64,000 bases of DNA from positions 1,860,001-1,924,000 of the forward strand of contig JAJQJQ010000022.1 in the NCBI GenBank assembly GCA_028622995.1, written 5' to 3'. The DNA comes from Panagrolaimus kolymaensis (taxonomy: Eukaryota > Nematoda > Chromadorea > Rhabditida > Panagrolaimidae). Positions 35,482 through 46,777 of this stretch are shown here, one piece after another. Below the pieces are notes generated by a model that was not told where the DNA came from, ran no database searches, and saw nothing but the letters and a program-made list of their open reading frames with translations. Numbering within the stretch: position 1 is the stretch's first letter; each line of letters begins with the position of its first letter. The position numbers were made by a program, and so were the translations under genes.

Positions 35482-38400
35482 AATTTTGGAGCTTCTTAAC
35501 TTTGCTCATAAAAAAAAATTAAAAGAGCTAAAAAACAAAAAATTGAAACAAATTTTTTTAAAGCCAAATCGAAGACAATTGCAAAAATTTTAAGCTAATA
35601 TCAACGAATGGTTTTAAAATAAGGAAAATGAATAGTTTTAAATTTTATAAAATCAATAAAATTAGAAGAAAATAAAATAAAGAAGAAATTCTTTATTCAT
35701 AGAAAAGTTGTTGTGATTTATTGATCAATTTTTTCTTTTTACAATTGAAGGTTGTGTTACAAACTACAAAACAAACTCCACAGCATACATATAAATGTAG
35801 CTATGTAGTCTGAAGTTGTCGTCTACTTGAAAGATATGTAATAAACAGAAAGGTGTTTTCTGATCAAGTTCTTTCCTTGTTATTATTTGTGTATCGTAAT
35901 CGATGGTTTAAAAAAATGCAAATAAGGTCAAGGATGCACAATTCTATGATTTTTTGTTTTTAAAATTTGTTTCGCACTAACTTTAATTTTGTAATTTACT
36001 CAATTATTGCAACACAATTTTTTTATTAACATGCATGCCAATACTACAGTAATTTTCATAATTAGCAAAATAATTAAATGGAGACCGGCATCACAAAGCT
36101 GACGTGTACGCAGGGTAACACGACAGCGCTCCAGAGTGCGATGGCGGCAAAAACTTCATACAAGCAAACAACAATAATTTTTCCAATTCAAACAAAAAAA
36201 ATATTCAAAAAACACAATTAGTTGGGGAAAGATGGAATGGAGGGTGAAACATGGTGATGGACAGCGGAAGGGCAAGGAGTAGTAGTTCGGTAATAGTAGT
36301 AATATTACATCAATGCGCGAATACACCTTATTTTACAACAAAAATAAAAACAAAATTACAATAATAAAATTTAAATAAAAAAATCTGTTTTCTATGTACA
36401 TGAAAGACTTGTGGCAGTAATTTGGCCACGTATCCACCGGGTTAAAGGCGAAAACGTAGCCTTTTGAAAGTGGCAGTGATAAGTGGTAGAAAATTACAAA
36501 AAAAAAATGTTACTAAAAAATACAATTTAAAATAAAAAAGAATTACTCGAGTTAAAATTAACAACAAACATTTCAAAATATGAGAATATTTGAAGCTATG
36601 TTTTGCGAAAAAGTGGTATAAAATAAAATTTAAAAAATTAGAATGGTTTTTTAGAAAATAATGTATCATCGAAATGAAACATTTGGCAGTGGTTCAGCGA
36701 AAGTGGCAGTGCTGGATTCGCGGCAGTGTTGATTGAAGATAGAGAGAGTAAAAAAATCCGGGGACGAGACATTCATCAAATTGGGGGTTGGTGGTGAGAG
36801 AGGGAGTGAGGGCAAACTGTACACTCACCGGGAGAGCATTCACTTCCGGCGCTGTTTCCATTACAAAAAAAATTAACTAAAAAAAATCTAGCGGGACTAA
36901 AGGAATTTTATTTAACAAATAGAAACAAGAAGGAATTGTGTTTGAATTTTTCTTTATGAAGGAACAATGATCGATGGTGGAAAGGATAATTAATTGAAGT
37001 TGTTTTTTGAAGTTTTTTGTTTATTTCATTAAAAGGAAGCGGTGTATACGAGCCTGAAAGTAGAAGTTTATTAATTATGGAAAGCAATCGTGCTTTTGAA
37101 GAGAAAATTTAAGATTTAAAAAAATGCAGTTAAAAACTCTAAGCTTTCTTTTCGCTTCCCATATTTATTTGTTCAAAATAATTTACCTTTAAATGGTGAT
37201 AAGCTCGCCATCATATCATTTTCAGTAACGCAAAAATAAAGAATTAAAACGTGTACCGAACCGAACATACACGTCCCGCTTTCTCGCTAGCGTTGCCGGT
37301 CATGTTATAAGGCAACCATTAAAAATACTGTAGCATAAGCATTAAAAAAATATTTCCCTAATAAAAATATACAGATAATATATTTTTATTTTTTTGAACC
37401 AAAGTATGAGAATTGTAAACAGATTTGAAAGACTTGATGGTAATATGTTAAATCAGGCAGCAACAAGGTGATGGATGATGTGGGATGGTAATGAAAGACT
37501 TTGCTGGGTAGTTAAATGAAGATGGTGATGATAGGTATCCCATTGAATTAATAACTTTAACTTAATTTTGAATTTCTCCCATTTCTGGGAGAAATCAATG
37601 AAAAGAAAAAGCTAAAAAAGGGATACTTGTAGTCTACGCTCTGCTACATTATTGAACTGAAATTTTAAAAAAAATATAGTAAAATTTAAATTTAATGAAA
37701 TTCTTTTTTTTCGCGAAAAAAAAGGAGAAGAATGAATGTGAATATAATTAACTTTAGTGCGCGAAAAAAATTATTTTTAAAGCAAAGTGAAAAAATCGAA
37801 TCGCGAATCCACGCACAGTTGGCTCTCATTTGAATAATAAATTTGAAACTTTTTTTTGTTACACCGAAAAAAAGACAAAATTTTTAGAAAGAAAAAAGAA
37901 TTTTTCCCCTAAACAATGATCATAAATTCAGATAGTCAGCCATTAGTTGGAACCCATAAAAACACGTTAAAGAAAAAAAGAAACAAAGGCTTTTTTGGTT
38001 TTCATAAATCCCGAAAGCCATAGGACATGTGTGCTTTTTTTTCTTTGACCATTTTTTTTTGCGTCAAAGATGCTTGTCTTAGAAAAAATGATACTGTTGT
38101 TGTTTCCACAATGTACGAATAAACACATATGTGTCGCGGCATACGTTTTTGGAATGGCTACTCTCTACCCTTGGACTATGTGACAAGCCACAAACAAAAA
38201 AAATTGCGGCACGTTTAAGAACGCACTGGCACGTGTTTTTGCGTTGTCCTTTTCTCTCCTTTTTTTTTTACTATCTACTATCTCCCCCGTGGCACCAGTT
38301 GATATAAGAGTGAGTTGCATTTTTTCTATTGACGGACTTTAGAAGAAAAAAAAAGTGACCAAAAGAGGACATTTTGTGTTTGCGTGTACCAACCAAGCAT

Positions 38401-41145
38401 TCTATCTATTCAGCAGCCGCTAGAATAAAAAACTAAAAAGGAGTTTTTTTATTGCAAAGATTATAAAGTCATGGAAAAAAAGTAAGCAAAAAAATAAATA
38501 AAAAGCAGAAAGTGTACTTTTTAGAGAGAAAGTGGCTTCAAAGTTAGTAAAAATGGCAAAAATATTGTATGGATAAAAAAGTTTGGGAATTTGAATGCAT
38601 AAAATTAAAAACAGAATGGATAAAAGATTGTTTATAATTTATATTATTTGTTACAAATAATATTGGAATCAAATTGCAGAAAACGCAAAAACGTTTTGGA
38701 ACATTGTTTTGGGTCAATCCAGAATAGCGGACACAAATTTTTACAAAATTAGAAAATTCAAGATTTTAAAATTTTATAAATTTTAAAAATTCTAGAACCT
38801 TTATGAGTTTCTCAATCTTTAATGTTCTAACTTAAAAGAAATTCGTAGAGTTTAATTCCTGTTTCAATTTCAAATCTTGCAAAAAAATAGTACTAGTCTC
38901 AAAACTTCCACATTTTTTTACTCCAAAAAAACCATTAACAATCCAGTCTTTTCCCAAAAAAAAGAAAAAGAAAAAAGAATGAAAAATATTTTTCTTTTGC
39001 TTGATACATTTTTACTTTTTTTTCAACTGCAAATGCAATAGCAGAAGAAAAGGCTTCTAATATTATTGCAAAAAAAAAAAAAGCATGTCTAGTAAGCAAG
39101 CATCCTTCTCTTCTTATTTTTTCCTTCAAAACTAAAAAATGACCAATGCAAAAAAATAATATATAGGCCTCCTCCATCTTTGTATTTTTTCATCAAAAAA
39201 AGAAAAAGAACAAAAATGTGTGCAAGCATTTTGTTGACGCCACCACCATCACTAACAGCCAGCAGGCATGTGTTGTCTGTGACGACAGACAAAACAAAAA
39301 AAAAGCTTAACTTGTTCTTCGTTTTCTTGGACATCGTTGTCGTCGTAGTCTCAATTTTTTGCTTCTTCCAAAATGGTGAATTTTACTGAGAAAAAAAAAA
39401 TTGCACGCGAATATGTATGTCCGAAGATAAAAAAAGTGTCTGTTATGTCCACTATACTCCTCCTGATGCGTGTTTTTACGGCGGAGAGCTTCAAAAAGAA
39501 ATGAGAAAAAAATGGTTCTAAAAATAGAAAAGCAAAAAAAGAAAAGCTGAAATCTGAAGAAAAAAAAATAAGGAGAAGACGAAGAGAAAAAACGGGGATA
39601 AAGAAGGAATGGTTGCTTTTGTATACGAACATAAAAAAATATTTAAAATTGGTTAAAAAGGAGAAGTGTTGGATGGAAAAATCGTGGTATCGTATCAAAT
39701 TTTACAAAGGTGTAAGAAAGAAATATGAAACGTTTTAGATTTTATTTTTGATCCTTTTGAACTTAAAAATATTTGCTAAAGTTTCAACAAGTATCTTCAA
39801 ACTCAATTTAAGAACAAAAAATTTAGAGAAATTTGTCATTTGTGTTTTTAGTTAACTATTTTTTGTTAGTGATTCAACTTCCAATGAATCAACTTTATTT
39901 ACTTTTCCCACTGAAATCAATTTGGACTGAAATATAACAAAATAACAAAAGCTTCAATAATTATTGAAAAAGTTTAAAAAGATCACTTCACAACACTGCT
40001 TTCTATGACTTTGTTGAATAAAAACATTATCCCAAAAAAAATTTCAACTAATGGATATGATTTTCACAAGAATAAAAGAATAAAAAAGGAGAGAAATATC
40101 CGAATATGAATGGCCGATTGACCGAATTTTTCGAAAAAAAAATCCATAATATTTCACGCGCAACACGCGTTATTTTCATTTTTCGATAAGACTTATTAAA
40201 AATATATCCGTCATTTTATTGGAAATTTTAAAACAAATCTTTCTTCCACTTTTTTTCTTCAAAGAGACAAGAAACCAGAGGAGAAGAAACAGGTCGGTCA
40301 AATTATTGGTAATAGTGGTTCCGAAAAAAAGAAACCATCATCGTCTACATAATTTGTTCTTCTTCTTCGTTCGTTCATTCCATTAGACTTTGCTGCAGAA
40401 AAAAAAAATTTCCTTCATTTTTGCAATGGTCAGTTTTTAGTTGAATTTTTTTTTTTCAATGGTGGTAAAAAGAATGAAAGAAAGAGACGATGGAGGATGG
40501 CGTAATCGCAAACTAACACACCCAAATAGCAACAACAACAGCAGTGAGCCGCCAGTCGGGTGGTGGTTGCGTCTACTGCAATGCAAATGAGCGGCGTTGG
40601 GTGGGTGAGTGACCATTTGGAAGCAACAGCAATGGCGGTGGAGTAACAACGACATATTCCTCCAGACAGACGACAACGATGACTATAAAGTCAATGCATT
40701 GCTTCAACAAAAATTTTTTTTGGAGTATATTAGTTTTTAAAACTAAAAATATTCTCTTCTTTTTTTCTCGCTGACTATTTAAAAAAAAGAGAAAAAATAA
40801 AATATTGATTGATTGCGTAATTTTAAATGTCTGGAATTAAATAAATGTCGTCGAATGGGGGAAAAATAGGGCTTTAGAAAAAGATTTATTGGGGAGAAGA
40901 AAAAAACTTTGTAAAAAATATAATAAATTGTATTTTAAGCTTTTTAGGCGAACGATTAATATTAGCAAAGAAGGCATTATAAAAGCATGATGCTAAAAAT
41001 TGAAAAATGCAGTAAAATTCAAAAAAAGCCCAAGCATTTTTGCTTCAAAAACCTGAAAATTAAGAAATGTCAAAAAGAAATAAATTGCACACATTTATTG
41101 AACATACAATCATAGAATATTTTCATGGAATCAAATAAAAATCAA
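35482..41145. other. 5.7-kb gene-poor region
   Basis: Between the nuclear receptor start and the protease stop. It is mostly AT-rich with long A and T runs. GC-richer islands occur near 36065-36150, 36700-36860, 37255-37310 and 40490-40660; the last contains the POU octamer ATGCAAAT around 40580. Apart from the candidate exon at 36829-36861, I find no frame with convincing splice signals and no clear transposon. Islands could be nuclear-receptor enhancers. Confidence 0.45.
36829..36861 (-). CDS. Candidate alternative first exon
   Basis: On the minus strand a TTTTTTTAG acceptor is followed after a short leader by ATG and eleven codons (METAPEVNALP), then a consensus donor GTGAGT at 36828. The GC content is higher than in the flanks. 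It could be an alternative start for the nuclear receptor, joining in phase 0 to LRSSKIMPHKP with a weak CAAAG acceptor at about 35500. It could also be chance; read-through stays open for only 55 codons. Confidence 0.3.
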
Positions 41146-42446
41146 TCACATATTTTTTAATGTTCGTCCATCAACTTTTGAAGTATCTTCCCATGTTCGA
41201 CAAATTCCAGTTTGATAACAAATCCATTCAATAAAATATATTACATTTGTACAAGTATTAAACCTTTCTTCATTCGAATTTTCCTTTGTATGATTTTTAC
41301 CACACATACTTCCAAACGAATGAATTCCATGTAAATATGATCGAGGAGGATCATGTCCAATATCCATTTGAACTGGACCACCACTATCACCCTAAAAAGT
41401 CACGATGAAACGAAAGAGGGAAAGTGGAATAAAACAAACCTTGCATACTCCAGGTTGAGATATATTTTGACCATTAGAAGTAAGATGTCTTGGAAGAGTT
41501 CTCATATTTCCTGGAGTCAAATTTGCATTTGGTGTTAAAATGATTGATCGACTAAATCGAAGGTTTGGAACTCTACCGCGATCTAAAAAGTTGACAAATC
41601 TATTATTTTTAAGCTACTTTTTCTATCAAACTTACTTTCATCTTGTCCAAAACCCAAATTATAAACAGGTCCATTATCGTTCTCAGGATTTATATATCCA
41701 ACACAAATAGGTTTAGTCCTGTCATCAAATATTAAATCATCTTCTAATTCGATGATTGCAATATCACCACCACCATTGCATGATTTATCATTAAAATGTT
41801 CTGGTAGCATCATCTTTCTAACTTTTGCATCTTTCATATCTTTACCATTTGAACATATAGCATCATCCTTCCATAAACATATACCACCATATGAAATTGT
41901 AATTTCTGCATTTGAAACCATTGCACCTTTACATGGAAGTTTAGTTGAAGAATATTTTGATAAACAATGAGAAGCTGTAATTATGTGCCGTGAAGATATT
42001 ATTGTTCCAGTACATATCGCAGTAGTATCTTTAACCAAAGCTATAACCCATGGAAATTGTCCTGGCGATGCTCGAGTTCCCATTGATATTTTTAATCGCA
42101 CTAAAAAAATACAAAACTAATAAAAGCATTTGATTAAAATAAAAACTCACAATTTCCAAAATTAGTTGTTCCACAAATTTTTTGAAGTTCGTTATTTTCA
42201 GTTTTTGTTAATTTTGAAAGTCCAAGAAAATCACCTAAAATTTTTACCATTTCCAACAATTTTCGAACAATAAAAAAAAGCTTGCATACTTGTTTTGACG
42301 ATATATTGTAAATGACCCGGATCAAATTGAGTAAATGTAAGGTTGCCATCCATTAAAACTTTTGTTGATTCAATAAATTCTCCATTATTTCCTTTAACTA
42401 AAAAAACAACAATAAATAATTTGAGTGATGTAATCAAATCGGCCAT
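41146..42446 (-). CDS. Secreted chymotrypsin-fold serine protease
   Basis: An S1 family protease. Minus-strand exons are 42446-42290, 42234-42151, 42100-41636, 41582-41440 and 41391-41146, giving 364 residues. A signal peptide is evident (MADLITSLKLFIVVFLVKG). The catalytic triad is complete: H125 (TASHC), D193 (GGGDIAIIEL) and S286 (GDSGGP). The position equivalent to chymotrypsinogen 189 is G280 (PGVCKGDSGGP), so trypsin-like Arg/Lys specificity is not expected. The activation site is unusual: in place of R-IVGG it reads RLK-ISMG before TRASPGQFPW. It is presumably a digestive or immune extracellular enzyme. A broken copy lies at 44498-44815. Confidence 0.88.
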
Positions 42447-42618
42447 GGCAAGAATTCAAAGAAAAATAAATAATTTAGAGACTTAGTAAGAAAGTAAAAT
42501 TTGAATATAATTAAAATACAAAAAGAAGAATTCCTTGGCAAGCAGACATTATCGAGATAATGCTATTTAAATAGTAATTTTTCAAAATCAATGTTTATTG
42601 ATTTCCTTTCTTTTTGCT

Positions 42619-42924
42619 AGCCCTTCCATTTACCAGGGGATTATATCATAATATGAGTCCCGATTGCTTGAATGAAATGAGATGGTGGAAATCAAAAGTT
42701 GATTTTGTACAAAATGATATTTTAATTTATATAAAGAAATTACAAATGATCAAATTTCACCTGAAATGGAAGACGTTTTAAAAGACTTCAAAATGAAGGA
42801 AATATCATTGAATATTATTTGAAATCTTGGACAAGACCAAATGGCGAAGGAAAAGATGATCTCGATGAGGTTCCAAATTTAAAAGGAGTTCCAGAAAGTT
42901 ACCATTGGAGGTCAAAAGAACATC
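42619..42924 (+). pseudogene. Broken inverted copy of the unknown gene at 45.1-45.6 kb
   Basis: The plus strand here is about 85-90 percent identical by eye to the coding strand of the minus-strand gene at 45070-45627. It begins with AGCCCTTCCATTTACCAGGG and ends near GGTCAAAAGAACATCC. LPFTRGLYHNMSPDCLNEMR is still readable, then single-base losses near 42720 and further on throw the frame out. The first 75 codons of the parent and its start are missing. Confidence 0.8.
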
Positions 42925-43507
42925 CAACTTCAGCAAACATAACAACAATCACACATCGAATCGTCAAAATCACATACCTGTTTTTATAAAGTACTAAAAC
43001 TTAATTAAAAGATTTCTTTGTTTTGAAAAATCTTTTAAAATCAACATAAAAAAAACTCTCAAAAGATGAGGTCATAGAAATCGATAAACTTCTTTTGAAA
43101 TCCGTTTTTGTTTTTCAAAAATAAAAAGACTTTGGAAAGGTAAAGGTTAAAAAAAAGGTTATTGATTTGTAGTAAATTTCATTCTGGTGTTTTGATAAGG
43201 AGATATGGAATGCTATATTGTTTGGGCGCCAGCAACTAATCCATTGCTGCAATCGAAATAACAACAACAAAATTGGTTTTATGATCTTTTAATGAGAAAC
43301 CTAACAAAGCTTGCAAAATACTCTGAGGCAATGTACACCAAACAAAAGGTCAAAAAATTTTGCTTTCTTTTCTATAAAGATTGGTCGTCTACATATTAGA
43401 AATTTCGTAGTTAATTCTTGCTTAGTACTTTGTTAAAAAATTTCATCGTTATTAAATTTATTTTTCATAAGCAGATGCTTTAATTTTAGGTTTTTACTCA
43501 TCTAAAC
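42925..43507. other. Spacer before the broken F-box-like gene
   Basis: AT-rich, with no clear feature except a TTTTAG acceptor at 43486-43489, 18 bases before the ATG of the next gene, which is a likely trans-splice site. Confidence 0.4.
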
Positions 43508-44396
43508 ATGGCAAAGCTTTATAACGTTGCTAATCCTCGTCGCCAAAATTTTCCGTTTCGCAATTCTATGATTGACTATGTTTTAAAAAATATAAATTTG
43601 GACCATAAAGAAAAATTAGCCCAAACCTGTAAACTTTTTTGTTTTTATTATCCATATGATATGATTCTCGATGATTTACAATTGGGTTACAATAATACGG
43701 TTTTTGAAATTAATGAAAAATCTATTAAATGTATCACAACGGATGAATTAAAAAATTATGGAAAAAGGATATGGTTAAAAAATAAATTATATACAGGTCC
43801 AGAGAATATTGGTTTATTATCAATGGTTATCATTCGATGCACTGTAAAACATCTCCATCTTATTGCTAAAATATCATTAAAGGATTTTAATTTGTAAACC
43901 GAAGCAAAAACAGTTGAATATTTGTTGATGAATAAAAGTGTTGATATCGAAGGAAATTTTCTTTTTATTGAAGATATTCTTGCACAAGTTCCAAATGCAA
44001 ATTTAATTTGGTAAAATTTGAATTCATAAATAATATAAAAATAAGGAATAATTTATTTAGCATTATTGAAACTCATTACTTCAAAAACAATGGAACGTCT
44101 TCTTTCTTTGAATGATAGGAAACAAACAATTAACCTACTTGAGTTATGTGGCATAAAAGCGGAATTAAATGTTTCAAAATTCTACGAATTCTTACTTGTA
44201 AGCTTTTTTTTGTTTTTAATTTATAAAATCTTTAGCTTAATTTCAGATAAATGCGACACCAGGTGCTTCAATTTATATTCATTTCGAAGATGATGACACA
44301 GAAAAAAAATTTCAAGCTGATCTTATTAGAAAAATTGAAGATTCTAACCGTAAAGAAGAAAAACCTATATATGAAATATATCAATCTTTTCTTTGA
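43508..44396 (+). pseudogene. F-box-like gene with premature stop and frame break
   Basis: Related to the partial gene at the left edge of the window. Exons would be 43508-44010, 44061-44197 and 44247-44396. The N-terminal motif is RRQNFPFRNSMIDYVLKN and the last exon reads ASIYIHFEDDDTEKKFQADL, both like the paralogue. In exon 1 a TAA at 43895-43897 interrupts the frame, yet family-like sequence continues in the same frame (TEAKTVEYLLMNKSVDIEG). The first junction is also out of phase: exon 1 leaves two bases, whereas exon 2 needs one. Two independent lesions suggest a decayed gene. A truncated 129-residue product from the first ATG is possible. Confidence 0.65.
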
Positions 44397-44497
44397 TAAT
44401 GGGAAAAGTTTAAAATCAAAAAATTTTCATTAGAATTTTTATAATATAATCTAATCCTTCCTAGCAATTGTGATTGTGTGTGTTTAAATAAAACTAA

Positions 44498-44815
44498 CCT
44501 TGCATACTCCAGGTTGTGACTTATTTTCACCATCAGAAATAAGATGTCTTGGAAGAGTTCGCATATTTCCTGGAGTCAAATTTGCACTTGGTGTTAAAAT
44601 GATTGAACGACTAAATCGAAGGTTTGGAACTCTACCGCGATCTGAAAAACCATGAGGTGATCATTTATTAATTTAAAGTTACTTTTATATCAAACTTACT
44701 TTCATCTTGTCCAAAACCCAAATTATAAACATGTCCATTATCGTTCTCAGGATTTATATATCCAACACAAAAAGGTTTAGTATTTTCATCAAATATTAAA
44801 TCATCTTCTAATTCC
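44498..44815 (-). pseudogene. Fragment of a serine protease gene
   Basis: A near-identical copy of the fourth exon, the preceding intron and the end of the third exon of the protease at 41.1-42.4 kb. It lacks the Ser-containing last exon and the His and Asp regions. The homology ends abruptly at CTTCTAATTCC, where it is joined to sequence (CATTATCGAGATAATGCT) that otherwise lies about 100 bases upstream of the intact protease start. Confidence 0.85.
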
Positions 44816-45069
44816 ATACATTATCGAGATAATGCTTATTCATAAAACTTCTAACAAACAATATGTAATGGCAGTTTAGAACATTTTAAGAGAAAAATTT
44901 CCAATCGTTTTTGTTAGCTAAATGGATTCATATAATGAAATCTTCCCTGAAAATGAGAGAATTTCCAAGAAAATAAAAAATTTTTCTTTTTTTTACAAGA
45001 AATGACAAAATGTGATAATAACCGATCTACTTAAACAATTTTATTAAAAACTATAAAAAATCAACAAAT

Positions 45070-45627
45070 TCAGTTTTTATTTTTCCATAAATCTCTATGT
45101 TCTTTTGACCACCAATGATGACTTTCAGGAACACCATTTAAATTGGGAACATCATCGGGATCATCTTTTCCTTCGCCATTTGGCCCTGTCCAAGATTCCA
45201 AATAATCTTCAATAATATATTCTTCTTTTTGAAGGTCTTTTTTGTATTTTTCTATTTCATTTGAAATTTGATCTTTTGCAATTCCATTGTATAAATTTAA
45301 AATATCGTTTTGAACAAATTCAACTTTTGATTTCCACCATCTCATTTCATTCAAGCAATCCGGGCTCATATTATGATATAATCCCCTGGTAAATGGAAGG
45401 GCTTTTCCAAATGCAGTTGGAAAATGGTTTTTAAATTCTTCTTTTTCTTGATCAGAAAGTTGAGATTCTTCTGAATAAAGATAACTCAATCGAGCAAAGT
45501 CATATGAATTTTCATAAAATCGTGAAACATCATTAAAATCTGGTTTAGGAACTTTGGAAAGAAAATTTATAACTCCAAGAAAAGTTTTTTTAGCTGATGA
45601 CATTTCAGATTCATCCGATGATGACAT
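45070..45627 (-). CDS. Unknown 185-residue protein
   Basis: A single open exon preceded by TTTTTAG and AAA directly before the ATG, as in trans-spliced genes. I do not recognise the family. It is hydrophilic, with no signal peptide or membrane segment. It has a Ser-rich start (MSSSDESEMSS), an aromatic region (RFYENSYDFARLSYLY), a central LPFTRGLYHNMSPDCLNEMRWW, and a C-terminal ESWTGPNGEGKDDPDD then PNLNGVPESHHWWSKEHRD. The His- and Trp-rich end is the most conserved part in the broken copy at 42.6-42.9 kb. Cytosolic location is inferred. Confidence 0.65.
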   Translation of the reverse strand: MSSSDESEMSSAKKTFLGVINFLSKVPKPDFNDVSRFYENSYDFARLSYLYSEESQLSDQEKEEFKNHFPTAFGKALPFTRGLYHNMSPDCLNEMRWWKSKVEFVQNDILNLYNGIAKDQISNEIEKYKKDLQKEEYIIEDYLESWTGPNGEGKDDPDDVPNLNGVPESHHWWSKEHRDLWKNKN

Positions 45628-46777
45628 TTTCTAAAAATAAAGAATAATTAGATTAACGCAGTAGTAAAGTGGTTGTATTGAAAGAAAAAATAATGAGAGA
45701 AGAGGCACGATTAAAAGAATATCCTGACCAATAACAGAGGTGAGTGAAAACCTGGTGATCTAATATATCACACAGTTTGCAAATAGGTAAAATAAGAAGA
45801 AAAAAAATGGAATAGTTAAATTTTAAGTGAGTTGGATCGAAAGGAATTGAAAAATATTCATCTCTTATCCGGGTTGCAAGGAATTTCATATGCTTTTTAA
45901 TTTTCCGTGCACCAAGCCTTTAATAAATTTCTTTGTAAATGAAATTTATTCGTTTTTATTAAACTTTGTTTTATGCATAAAAAAATCCTTTTTATGCTTC
46001 AATCAATTTGAGGACAAAGGTCAAAAGTCATTTTTGTTGTTGAAAGGGTAAACAAAAATTTCACGATAAAAATCTAAAAAAAGGAAAAAGTTTACACACA
46101 AACAAAGAAAGCAAATGCTGTAAAAAAAGATCACATTAGCAATGATAAATGTTGTAGAAAAAAAGCGCGTTAAAATACTTATATGTGAAAAAAAGAAAAA
46201 AAAAAGCGAATGAACGATTCAAAGAGGCAATATTTGTAGTTTGTTCGCAAAATAAAAGACAGAAAAAGCTCTTTACAATGTGAAAGAAAAAATGCAAAAA
46301 GAGAAAATATGTTTCCAAACACATAACACTTTTTTAGATAGCATAAAATGCACGAATGAAAGTTTATTTTTGTTTGTAATAAATTGCTATTCCCCTGCCA
46401 AAAAAAATCAATTTATAAAACATAAAACAAGATGTTTGTATTTTTTATTTTGAATTAACAACAATGTGTAAATAAAAAATACTTATGACGTTTTCTTATA
46501 GTTTCAAGAAATAATTGAATCAAAGATACTGTAGGCCTAAATTATTACCCTTTCCCTTTAATACATTGAAAGTTGTAGTTTTTCCTCTCTTTTTAATTGG
46601 ACGCTTTAATTTTATCGATATAAAATTAAGCAAGCTCCACCCCATCTTTAACACAACTGCCACATACATATATGTTTAACAATTTAAAAAATTTCATTTA
46701 TTTGATTGTTTAAACGTGCGTTTTATTTAGTCTATGTTTAATAGAAAGAAAAAAATTCTTATTTACAATTTTTTTAG
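45628..46777. promoter_or_regulatory. Divergent promoter region of the unknown gene and the DUF4781-like gene
   Basis: 1.15 kb of AT-rich DNA between opposite starts. No repeat or gene is visible. The right edge is a TTTTTTTAG acceptor (46776-46777) abutting the ATG of the DUF4781-like gene. Confidence 0.45.

Noticed and set aside
37568..37592. Perfect short hairpin TTTCTCCCA/TGGGAGAAA
   Set aside because: The nine-base stem is too short for a microRNA precursor, and nothing nearby supports a function.
40437..40676. His/Leu-rich minus-strand frame
   Set aside because: It arises from a GC-richer simple-sequence island; no splice sites or homologous motifs were found, so a regulatory island is more likely.
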